Positions 1 to 6,292 of a DNA stretch of 8,808 nucleotides are shown piece by piece. This DNA comes from Clostridia bacterium (lineage in GTDB: Bacteria > Bacillota > Clostridia > Lachnospirales > Cellulosilyticaceae): positions 1 to 8,808 of the forward strand of contig JAQSYC010000058.1 in the NCBI GenBank assembly GCA_029256345.1, written 5' to 3'. Each line of letters begins with the position of its first letter. Position 1 is the first letter of the stretch. The notes beneath the pieces were generated by a model, which ran no database searches, was not told where the DNA came from, and was given only the letters and a program-made list of their open reading frames with translations. A program made the translations under genes and the position numbers.

Positions 1-629
1 TTTTCAGCAAGTCGTTCGGTCATTTCTAGCTGCAGTTTTAAAGCTTCTTTTTGCTTGAGCAGATAATCGGTAAACTTAAGACTTCTTTCTTTTAAGGATT
101 GAATCTGAATCAAATCATACCGTTCTTCACTGGAAAGCGGCATAAACTGAGAAAGATAACCCATTAGTTTGTTTAAGTCCTTTTGCTCGTCTACTGGTTT
201 CATGAACTGTTCTGAACCTCGGAAGTGTTCACTGAGTTCACGGACAATCTTTTTCAAATACTCCAGCATTTCTTGTTGGCTTTTTTCAGGAAGATCCAAA
301 ACATCTGGAGCCGACTCAAATGTTGCACGGACTGAATGGCCTAAGATACTAAGGCTCTTGATTTCTACCCGATCCAGTACTGTGATTTTGACTTGGTAGC
401 CCTTTTCAGTTTTTTCAACTTCATCGACATCAAAAGCAACACCCACTTTATGAAAATCATCTTCTTTTAGTTCACTGAGGTTGGCTTGTTCTATTTTAGA
501 TAAATGCTCAAGTTCTTCTTCACTGATTCTATGGAGCTGAAGGGTATAGGTCATGCCAGGCAATAAAACGATACCTGATACAGGAATAACTAGCCCCTCT
601 TGGTTCTTATTGTTTAAGTTCATCATCAT
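1..629 (-). CDS. lon: ATP-dependent Lon protease (endopeptidase La), N-terminal part
   Basis: Partial gene; only about the first 209 codons are in the window and the 3' part, with the AAA+ ATPase and Ser-Lys peptidase, lies beyond the left edge. The visible protein reads as the LON substrate-binding domain. Near the N terminus is LVIPVSGIVLLPGM, the usual 'P..G.VL.PGM' strand. It is followed by VGVAFDVDEVEKTEKGYQVK and ITVLDRVEI, matching the 'VG...V.......V...G..R..I' pattern of the family. The later helical part (LMGYLSQFMPLSSEERYDLIQ, then LLKQKEALKLQLEMTERLAE) matches the three-helix and coiled-coil part that precedes the ATPase. Lon is a cytoplasmic protease that degrades misfolded and some regulatory proteins. 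The start is one of several in-frame ATGs (635, 629, 626, 623). AAAGG at 636-640 favours 629 (6-base spacing) or 626. The first window base falls inside a codon. The neighbouring tetR and the operator copy just upstream suggest TetR control. The family call is firm; the catalytic half is unseen. Confidence 0.85.
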   Translation of the reverse strand, partial: MMMNLNNKNQEGLVIPVSGIVLLPGMTYTLQLHRISEEELEHLSKIEQANLSELKEDDFHKVGVAFDVDEVEKTEKGYQVKITVLDRVEIKSLSILGHSVRATFESAPDVLDLPEKSQQEMLEYLKKIVRELSEHFRGSEQFMKPVDEQKDLNKLMGYLSQFMPLSSEERYDLIQIQSLKERSLKFTDYLLKQKEALKLQLEMTERLAE

Positions 630-651
630 AATCATCCTTTCTTTGGTGATA

Positions 652-673
652 TATAAGTGAATGTTCATTTAAT
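652..673. promoter_or_regulatory. Putative TetR operator in front of lon
   Basis: A 22-base imperfect palindrome with half-sites TATAAGTGAAT and, on the other strand, ATTAAATGAAC. It agrees with the site inside the tetR promoter (1305-1326, read on the minus strand) at 17 of 22 positions and shares the core TGAATGKTCRTTTA. It ends 23 bases before the lon start, where it would overlap the lon promoter or block early transcription. I could not identify a convincing -35/-10 pair for lon itself. Binding by the adjacent TetR protein is inferred from the match. Confidence 0.6.
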
Positions 674-716
674 AAAAGGTAAATAATCATTTAGGATACC
701 TTATTATCTAATCACC

Positions 717-1280
717 TTATAATAGCAAAGCATCCTGTATAATCATAATCATTTCTTTGAGTCGTTCAGCCCTTTCCATTTCTCCAAGACATTGTTTGGT
801 GGCAATGGATTTGACGGGATAAAAAAGTATAGAGATCACATTGTCATTTTGAAAATTTTTCAAAACTTTTTTTCGTTTCAGCTCTTCGAGTAATTCATTG
901 AGGTGGTCTACACTGGCCTTTTGGGCACATTGGTTAGCCAGAGCCGGACAACTTGAAAACTGGTCCACAAAATAAAATATTTCGCCGTGTTCCTTGATAT
1001 AAGTATAGTAGCCCCTCACGAGTATTTCAATAAGTTCACGACCATCCATATCCTGATAGACCTTGCTAAGCAAATAATCAAAGATCTCTTCAGAGTACTC
1101 ATGGTAGATATCTTGCAGCATAGCTTCTTTACTCTCATAATAGATATAAACAGTAGCTGGGGAGACCCCTGCCTCTTTAGCAATCTTTGAAATAGAAGTA
1201 CCATGAAAACCTAATTCAAGTATTAATTTAACAACTGCTTCTTTGATACTTTGTTCTTTACTATCATCTTTTCTTCTCAT
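717..1280 (-). CDS. TetR/AcrR family transcriptional regulator
   Basis: A 187-residue protein, the usual size for one-domain-plus-ligand-pocket TetR repressors. The N-terminal DNA-binding domain is clear: residues about 24-56 contain GFHGTSISKIAKEAGVS followed by PATVYIYYESKEAML, the classic helix-turn-helix with the 'YYxSKEAML' ending. Residues about 60-187 are helical and divergent, as expected for a ligand-binding dimerisation domain, so the inducer cannot be guessed. Cysteines are at 111, 118 and 164. An upstream in-frame ATG at 1331 would add 17 residues, but it lies across the -35 box and operator. The ATG at 1280 has AGGAG at 1288-1292 with 7-base spacing and is preferred. The gene stops 87 bases upstream of lon on the same strand. 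A near-identical operator in its own promoter and in front of lon points to autoregulation plus control of lon. Readthrough from tetR into lon is also possible because no strong terminator separates them. Confidence 0.9.
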   Translation of the reverse strand: MRRKDDSKEQSIKEAVVKLILELGFHGTSISKIAKEAGVSPATVYIYYESKEAMLQDIYHEYSEEIFDYLLSKVYQDMDGRELIEILVRGYYTYIKEHGEIFYFVDQFSSCPALANQCAQKASVDHLNELLEELKRKKVLKNFQNDNVISILFYPVKSIATKQCLGEMERAERLKEMIMIIQDALLL

Positions 1281-1302
1281 CTGATCACTCCTATTTATAC
1301 AT

Positions 1303-1331
1303 ATAATAAACGACCATTCATTTATTGTCAA
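1303..1331 (-). promoter_or_regulatory. tetR promoter (sigma-A type)
   Basis: On the minus strand a perfect TTGACA -35 box (1331-1326) is followed after 17 bases by TATTAT (1308-1303), one mismatch from consensus. Transcription would begin near 1296, giving a leader of only about 16 bases that carries the AGGAG site of tetR. The operator palindrome fills the spacer. Confidence 0.8.
1305..1326. promoter_or_regulatory. Putative TetR operator overlapping the tetR promoter
   Basis: A 22-base inverted repeat: AATAAACGACC on the plus strand, with AATAAATGAAT as the other half read on the minus strand (8 of 11 positions agree between halves). It covers the spacer and touches both the -35 and -10 boxes of the tetR promoter, the standard position for autorepression. 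A second copy lies at 652-673 before lon. Half-site consensus over the four halves is about WWTAARTGAAY. Confidence 0.65.
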
Positions 1332-1382
1332 CTGAAATTTTTTGTGATGTTCATGGGATATCTGGACTGACTACAGCTTCCG

Positions 1383-1412
1383 TTGGAAGTCTAGGCAAAA
1401 CAATGTTATAAT
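1383..1412 (+). promoter_or_regulatory. Promoter of the sensor kinase gene
   Basis: TTGGAA (1383-1388, four of six consensus -35 bases), an 18-base spacer, then a perfect TATAAT (1407-1412) with the extended -10 TG at 1404-1405. The start point would be near 1419, leaving a leader of about 70 bases before the TTG start at 1491. The -35 overlaps a small inverted repeat CTTCC-GTT-GGAAG (1377-1389). Confidence 0.7.
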
Positions 1413-1490
1413 TTTAATCACTAAATCAGTTGGGAGTTTTTTGGAGAGAGTAACCGGCATAATAGAATGACTTTAAAGAAAAGGTGTTGA

Positions 1491-4400
1491 TTGTCAGTGA
1501 AAACATATACGAGTGCAAAACGGTTCTTGAATGTAAGTCTAACAATAGGTGTGCTTTTAATGCTGTTTGGGTTATTTTATTATATGACACAACCAACAAA
1601 AAGGCCCCCGGAGGCCATAAAGGGAGAGTTAGATTTATCACTTTGGGATTTTGAAGAGGATGATATGACTTTTTTGAATGGAGAGTGGGATTTTTATCCA
1701 GGAAGTCTTATAGAATCTGATGAGATTGGCTTTAGGGAAGGGCATACCATAAGAGTACCTGGTAATTGGAATCATGAAACACTTATGCAGCCAGCAAGAG
1801 GTAATGGGACATATCATCTTTTGGTCAAGCTGCCACCCCTCAAAAATAAGCTGGTGTTAAAGGTACAGAATATTTGGATGGCACATAAGCTTTTTATCAA
1901 CGGGGAACTGGTCAAGGAAATGGGCAGTACAGCAGAGGAGAAGACCTATTATGTAGCCCAAAACACCCCTTATTTGATAGCCCTTGAGCCAAATAGGCAA
2001 CTGGAAATAGTGATTCAGGTATCTAATCACAATTATTATAATGGCGGTATTGTTAATCCTATTCAATTAGGAGATGAAGCACAGATGACAATGAGGGGAC
2101 AGTTGGCCTTTGGTAGTGATATGGCAGGCTTTTTCTTATTTTTGTTTTTTGGTGTGTTTCATCTGCATATGTATCAGATGAGGAAACAAGAACTGACTTA
2201 TCTATGGAGTGGTGTTTATCTGATCGTGGTATCAGTGGTGATTATAACCAGCGGAGAAAAACTCTTTATGAGGTTGTTTGGTGGTATGCCCTTTGAAATA
2301 GCTTATAGAATCCAGGAACTTTCGGTTTTTTTAAGTTTTCCATTTGTGATGCTCTTTATGTATACTTTAGAGCCAGGTGTATTAAAGGAAAAAACTTTAA
2401 AAAAAGTCATTTTACCAGTAGGAATTTATTTGCTGCTTATTGTGGTAGCTCCTTATACTTTTTATATCTCATTCAAACCGTATATGACACTTTATATTAG
2501 TTTGATACAGTTTATAGCGGCTTTTCGTCTAGTTAATATTGTTTTTCGAAAGCAGATTGGACAATTGCCCTCCAATGAACTTTGGAGTGTAGCAATGAGT
2601 ATTTTATGTGTAGCTATGATGCTTTGGGATGCTATTTTATACCATGTGGGTTATGTTAATACAAATATAATTGGGAAAATAAGCACAATGGGTTTTTTAA
2701 TGTGTTTGAATATACTTTTAGCAAGACGTTTTACCAATAAGATGAATGAAGTACAGGCATTGTCATTGGAGCTTAAAGAGGCCAATGATATAAAGGACGA
2801 GTTTTTGGCACGGACATCGCACGAGCTCAGGACACCACTTCATGGCATTATCAATATAGCGGGCTATTTACTGACGGAAAAAGAGTATACGATACCTCTG
2901 GAGCAAAGAGAAAATATTTCTCTTATACAAGATACATCGATGAAGTTATCCCTTTTAGTTAATGATTTGATTGATGTGATTAAGCTACGGCACGAAGACT
3001 TGCAGCTTCGTGTAACAACAGTTGATTTGTATGTACTTATTCAGATTGTATTCCAGATGATGTCTTTTGATCTACGGGGTAAGGAGTTAAGGCTTATAAA
3101 CTTGGTAAATCCTATGACTTTTGTAGAAGGTGACGAAAATAGATTGAGGCAGATTTTATATAATATTACATCTAATGCTATTAAATACACAGAGAGTGGG
3201 AAGATTACAGCAAGGATTATTTTGGAAAATGGACAAGTATTTTTAAACTTATCAGATACAGGCATAGGTATACCTAAGGAAGAATGGGAGAAGATCTTTG
3301 AGGATTCTTACCGAGGTACTTTTCACAAAAATTCTCCAGATAGTGGAATGGGATTAGGGCTTTATATTAGCAGAGAACTGTCACGAAAGATGAAGGGGGA
3401 TCTCTGGATAGCCTATTCAGAAATAGGTGAGGGTACGATAATCTCTTTAAGACTTCCGCAAGGAGAAATAGTGGATTTTCCATTAGATACAGTACATATG
3501 CCCAGCCGTACACCCTATATTGAAAGACCTCTTTATCTCTCAAAAATGGGGGTGTATATGAAGAGGATTTTGCTGGTAGATGATGAACCCACCAATATTC
3601 GGGTATTGTCACTGATATTAAAGGAGTCCTTTCAAATTTTTACAGCCTATAGAGGCGAAGAGGCTTTGGCTATTCTTCAGAGGCAGCCCATTGATTTGGT
3701 CATTACAGATATGATGATGCCAGGCATGTCGGGGATCGAATTGGTACAGTCCATTAGAAAAAAATATTCTCCTATTGATTTACCCATCATTATGACAACT
3801 GTAAGGAATGATGACAGAGATATTGAGCTGGCTTATCAGGCGGGAGCAAATGACTATGTTACCAAACCTTTTGGTGCAGAGGAAATTAGTTCTAGGGTGA
3901 GAATGCTTTTGCAACTGGCAGAGGTTATGGAAACAGCACTACAAAACGAAAGAGCTTTTCTGCAAGCTCAAATCAAGCCACATTTTTTGCATAATGCCCT
4001 CAGTAACATTATAGCACTTTGCTATGAGGATGGAGAAAGAGCGGCAGAGCTTTTAACACTGCTAAGCAGCTACTTAAGGCATATTTTTCAGCTAGGTCAG
4101 TTTCATAAGCTATTCCCTCTGAGGCAGGAATTAGATATTATACAGGCTTATGTAGAGATTGAAAAGCTGCGCTTTGGAGGACGGCTTTCTTATGAAACTT
4201 ATATTGAGCTAAGCGGTATGGAAGAGGAGATGATGATACCACCCCTTATTATTCAGCCACTTATAGAAAATGCCATAAGACATGGTCTATTTAACAAGAG
4301 AGGAGAGGGAAGGGTAGTACTGATGATTACGGAAGTCGAAGAGTTTGTGCGTATTGCAGTAGAAGATGATGGTATAGGGATGAGTGATGAGCAGATCTCT

Positions 4401-4574
4401 GCGCTGATGAACCAGGGCAGAGGTGAAGGGGTTGGTATAAAAAATATTAAAAAGAGAGTGGAATCTTTTGGAAAAGCATCTTTGCATATTGATTCAGAAC
4501 TTGAAAAAGGGACAAAATGTGTACTTTTTTTACCTAAAGAGGTGCTGAGGTTCACGGCAGAGAGGACTGTTTAA
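1491..4574 (+). CDS. 7TM-DISM double sensor kinase: HisKA-HATPase-REC-LytS-type kinase-HATPase
   Basis: A 1027-residue membrane receptor with two kinase modules. Start: TTG with AAAAGG at 1479-1484 (6-base spacing); GTG at 1497 is an alternative. Residues 13-31 form a TM helix. Residues about 45-195 form an extracellular jelly-roll-like domain, with LNGEWDFYPG (62-71), RVPGNWNHE (88-96), GTYHLLVKLP (106-115) and LFINGELVKEMG (134-145), resembling DISM-associated and GH2 sugar-binding folds. Residues about 208-412 hold seven hydrophobic helices, then a coiled coil. Kinase 1 has the H-box SHELRTPL (His444), N-box (Asn558, Asn562), DTGIG (589-593) and GMGLGL (619-624). The receiver at about 691-807 keeps Asp697-Asp698, phosphoacceptor Asp740, Thr770 and Lys792. 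Kinase 2 is LytS/YesM-like: IKPHFLHN with His831, N-box IENAIRHG (Asn927), DDGIG (959-963) and GVGIKNIKKR. All key residues are intact. No output response regulator is adjacent. The ligand is unknown; a carbohydrate is a guess from the fold. Confidence 0.9.
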   Translation: MSVKTYTSAKRFLNVSLTIGVLLMLFGLFYYMTQPTKRPPEAIKGELDLSLWDFEEDDMTFLNGEWDFYPGSLIESDEIGFREGHTIRVPGNWNHETLMQPARGNGTYHLLVKLPPLKNKLVLKVQNIWMAHKLFINGELVKEMGSTAEEKTYYVAQNTPYLIALEPNRQLEIVIQVSNHNYYNGGIVNPIQLGDEAQMTMRGQLAFGSDMAGFFLFLFFGVFHLHMYQMRKQELTYLWSGVYLIVVSVVIITSGEKLFMRLFGGMPFEIAYRIQELSVFLSFPFVMLFMYTLEPGVLKEKTLKKVILPVGIYLLLIVVAPYTFYISFKPYMTLYISLIQFIAAFRLVNIVFRKQIGQLPSNELWSVAMSILCVAMMLWDAILYHVGYVNTNIIGKISTMGFLMCLNILLARRFTNKMNEVQALSLELKEANDIKDEFLARTSHELRTPLHGIINIAGYLLTEKEYTIPLEQRENISLIQDTSMKLSLLVNDLIDVIKLRHEDLQLRVTTVDLYVLIQIVFQMMSFDLRGKELRLINLVNPMTFVEGDENRLRQILYNITSNAIKYTESGKITARIILENGQVFLNLSDTGIGIPKEEWEKIFEDSYRGTFHKNSPDSGMGLGLYISRELSRKMKGDLWIAYSEIGEGTIISLRLPQGEIVDFPLDTVHMPSRTPYIERPLYLSKMGVYMKRILLVDDEPTNIRVLSLILKESFQIFTAYRGEEALAILQRQPIDLVITDMMMPGMSGIELVQSIRKKYSPIDLPIIMTTVRNDDRDIELAYQAGANDYVTKPFGAEEISSRVRMLLQLAEVMETALQNERAFLQAQIKPHFLHNALSNIIALCYEDGERAAELLTLLSSYLRHIFQLGQFHKLFPLRQELDIIQAYVEIEKLRFGGRLSYETYIELSGMEEEMMIPPLIIQPLIENAIRHGLFNKRGEGRVVLMITEVEEFVRIAVEDDGIGMSDEQISALMNQGRGEGVGIKNIKKRVESFGKASLHIDSELEKGTKCVLFLPKEVLRFTAERTV
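3546..3560 (+). promoter_or_regulatory. Possible internal ribosome binding site and start for the REC-LytS half
   Basis: Inside the kinase gene, GGGGGTG (3548-3554; one base from GGAGGTG) is followed by an in-frame ATG at 3558, 5 bases after the G run. That ATG (Met690) lies exactly at the edge of the receiver domain, after a poorly structured linker (about 660-689). Initiation here would yield a soluble 338-residue receiver plus LytS-type kinase. This is inferred from sequence only; Gly-Val codons could produce the G run by chance. Confidence 0.3.
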
Positions 4575-4588
4575 TTGAGGAATTCATT

Positions 4589-4630
4589 ATGAGCCGTTTG
4601 TTTGATAAGGCGGAGGGGATGGCGATATAG
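4589..4630 (+). other. Tiny ORF (13 codons) after the kinase gene
   Basis: ATG at 4589, 15 bases after the kinase stop, has GAGG at 4577-4580 with 8-base spacing and encodes MSRLFDKAEGMAI before TAG. It is too short to assign. It could be a leader peptide, a remnant of a longer gene or chance. No family is recognised. Confidence 0.25.
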
Positions 4631-4679
4631 GTTTCGTTGGAACGTGGTTCAAATTCCTATACTGGTCAAGTACAGGAGA

Positions 4680-4701
4680 AATCATTAGCAATAGAATGAT
4701 T
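4680..4701. promoter_or_regulatory. Perfect inverted repeat upstream of the solute-binding protein promoter
   Basis: AATCATT (4680-4686), 8-base spacer, then AATGATT (4695-4701). The arms are perfectly complementary. The dyad ends 9 bases before the likely -35 box at 4711, which is an activator-like position. There is no T-run after it, so it does not look like an intrinsic terminator. The binding protein is unknown. Confidence 0.45.
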
Positions 4702-4710
4702 CGACACTCT

Positions 4711-4738
4711 TTGCAATTTTATGATAGTAGTGTAATAT
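4711..4738 (+). promoter_or_regulatory. Likely promoter of the solute-binding protein gene
   Basis: TTGCAA (4711-4716) and TAATAT (4733-4738) are separated by 16 bases; TATATA at 4736-4741 is an alternative -10. The start point would lie near 4745, giving a leader of about 55 bases. The region is AT-rich, so the exact boxes are uncertain. Confidence 0.5.
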
Positions 4739-4756
4739 ATATATAAGAGAAGTAAA

Positions 4757-4786
4757 ATGGCAAAATTCAATATACTACACAGTTAG
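4757..4786 (+). other. 9-codon leader ORF before the solute-binding protein gene
   Basis: ATG at 4757 encodes MAKFNILHS and ends at TAG 4784-4786. The stop overlaps the AGAGGGG ribosome binding site (4785-4791) of the gene that starts at 4801. A weak AGAGAAG lies 4 bases upstream of the ATG. Translation of this ORF could influence initiation downstream, but the ORF is short enough to be chance. Confidence 0.25.
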
Positions 4787-4800
4787 AGGGGAATAGGAAA

Positions 4801-6267
4801 GTGATAAAAAAAAGTGCCAATTTTAAAAAGCTGGTTTGTTTAACTGCACTGATGATTTTTATGACAGCCTGCAGTGCATCTGAAACACTAAACGGTCCAT
4901 TAGATCCAGATCATCCGGTTACAGTGACTTTGTGGAACTATTATAATGGGGCTATAAAGGAGCGGTTTGATCAGTTGGTCATGGAGTTTAATGACACAGT
5001 TGGCATGGAAAAGGGAATTGTTGTAGATGCCCTTAGCCAAGGAGATGTACAGCAGCTAGCAGATGCAGTTTTTGATGCAGCTAACAATAAGATTGGTTCT
5101 AGACCACTTCCGCATATCTTTGCAGCCTATCCAGACAATGCGTATCGTATTGAGTCGCTAATAGGACTTGTGGATATGGAAACCTATTTTTCAAAAGAGG
5201 AACTCGGTGAATTTAGACAGGAGTTTTTACAAGAAGGCAGATTTGGAGAAGATCATAAACTCAAAATCATACCAGTTGCTAAAGCCACTGAGAATCTATT
5301 TTTAAATAAGACCCATTGGGACGCCTTTGCACTGGATACGGGTGCTAATATAAAAGGGCTTTCTACATGGGAAGGAATCATAAAAATAGCAGAGGATTAT
5401 TATAAATGGACGGATGAAAAAACGACTGAACCAAACGATGGTAGTGCGTTTTTAGGGATTGATTCCCTATCAAACTACATGCTGCTGGCATCTGTGCAGT
5501 TAGGGGAAGAACTTTACAGTTTTGAAAATGAAGTGGTAGTGCTTAAGTTTGACAAAGAAGTTGCTCAAAAAGTTTGGGATAGTCTTTATGTACCCTATTT
5601 TAAAGGATATTATACCAAAGAAGGGCGGTTTGCATCTGATGATGCTAAAACCGGTATAGTTGTTGGATACATTGGCTCTACAGCGGGAGCAGGTTATTTT
5701 CCGAATGAAATTACAGTGAGTCAAACACAAGTTTATCCCATTAGATGCAAGGTATTGCCCTATCCTTATTTTAAGGAAGGTGATCGGTATGCGGTACAGC
5801 AAGGGGCTGGCATGTGCATAACTAAAAGTGATGAGGCCCATGAATATGCGGCAGCGGAGTTTTTGAAATGGTTTATCGCAAAAGAGCAAAATGTAGATTT
5901 TGCCTCTTCGACAGGATATTTTCCAGTAAAAACAGAAGCACTTGATGAACAGCTTATTTTAGGGGCGCAGAATGAAGTGGGAGCAACTGTTTCAAATGTA
6001 GCTATTATAGAATCTATTAAAACGACAATAAAGATGCTGGATGAGTATACATTGTATGGTAATAGACCTTTCGAAGGAAGCTATGACATGAGAAAGTATT
6101 TGGAAACTGCTGTATTTAATCAGGTGGAAGAGGATTTGCAATCTTTTGAAATGCGTCTCGAGGAGGGAGAAGACTATGAAACCCTTAGGGAAGAATTCAT
6201 TTCAGAAAAGAATTTTAATAAATGGTACGAGCAATTTTGGGCAGAAACAGATCGTCTATTAAGATAG
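4801..6267 (+). CDS. Extracellular solute-binding lipoprotein (family 1, sugar-type)
   Basis: A 488-residue protein starting at GTG, with AGAGGGG at 4785-4791 (9-base spacing). The N terminus is a lipoprotein signal: KK, a hydrophobic stretch (residues 11-23) and lipobox MTAC, so Cys24 should be lipidated and the protein anchored outside the membrane. The mature part opens with VTVTLWNYYNGAIKERFDQLVMEFN (about 41-65), the typical beta strand and helix of family 1 solute-binding proteins ('LWNYY...' then 'F...V..FN'). Later come LFLNKTHWDAF, STWEGIIKIAEDY, a mid-protein GYIGSTAGAGYFPNE and the C-terminal hinge-like segment AAAEFLKWFIAKEQNVDFASSTGYFPV, also typical. No ABC permease or ATPase gene is adjacent. 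The next gene, 25 bases downstream on the same strand, encodes a diguanylate cyclase with an extracellular sensor, so a role as a ligand-presenting partner for that receptor is likely. A transport role with permeases encoded elsewhere cannot be excluded. The ligand is not identifiable. Confidence 0.85.
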   Translation: MIKKSANFKKLVCLTALMIFMTACSASETLNGPLDPDHPVTVTLWNYYNGAIKERFDQLVMEFNDTVGMEKGIVVDALSQGDVQQLADAVFDAANNKIGSRPLPHIFAAYPDNAYRIESLIGLVDMETYFSKEELGEFRQEFLQEGRFGEDHKLKIIPVAKATENLFLNKTHWDAFALDTGANIKGLSTWEGIIKIAEDYYKWTDEKTTEPNDGSAFLGIDSLSNYMLLASVQLGEELYSFENEVVVLKFDKEVAQKVWDSLYVPYFKGYYTKEGRFASDDAKTGIVVGYIGSTAGAGYFPNEITVSQTQVYPIRCKVLPYPYFKEGDRYAVQQGAGMCITKSDEAHEYAAAEFLKWFIAKEQNVDFASSTGYFPVKTEALDEQLILGAQNEVGATVSNVAIIESIKTTIKMLDEYTLYGNRPFEGSYDMRKYLETAVFNQVEEDLQSFEMRLEEGEDYETLREEFISEKNFNKWYEQFWAETDRLLR

Positions 6268-6292
6268 GAAGTATAGGAAGGTTGATACAGGG

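Noticed and set aside
676..702. AAGGTA...TACCTT inverted repeat between tetR and lon, as a terminator on the minus strand
   Set aside because: Only a 6-base AT-rich stem with a 15-base loop, followed by a short interrupted T-run; too weak to call.
630..716. CIRCE or CtsR heat-shock operator before lon
   Set aside because: No TTAGCACTC/GAGTGCTAA pair and no GGTCAAA tandem repeat is present.
1281..1331. Longer tetR reading frame starting at the ATG at 1331
   Set aside because: The extra 17 codons cover the -35 box, operator and -10 box and lack a ribosome binding site, while the ATG at 1280 has AGGAG at ideal spacing.
4253..4555. 100-codon open frame on the minus strand opposite the kinase C terminus
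   Set aside because: It is antisense to the conserved second ATPase domain; its serine- and proline-rich product is typical of a shadow frame.
4643..4660. GGTTCAAATTCC, similar to a tRNA T-arm
   Set aside because: The T-stem does not pair, the base after the loop is not C61, and no acceptor, D or anticodon arm can be found around it.
5500..5889. 129-codon open frame on the minus strand inside the binding-protein gene
   Set aside because: It lies wholly opposite a well-supported gene, has no family-like motifs and no plausible ribosome binding site; a chance open frame.
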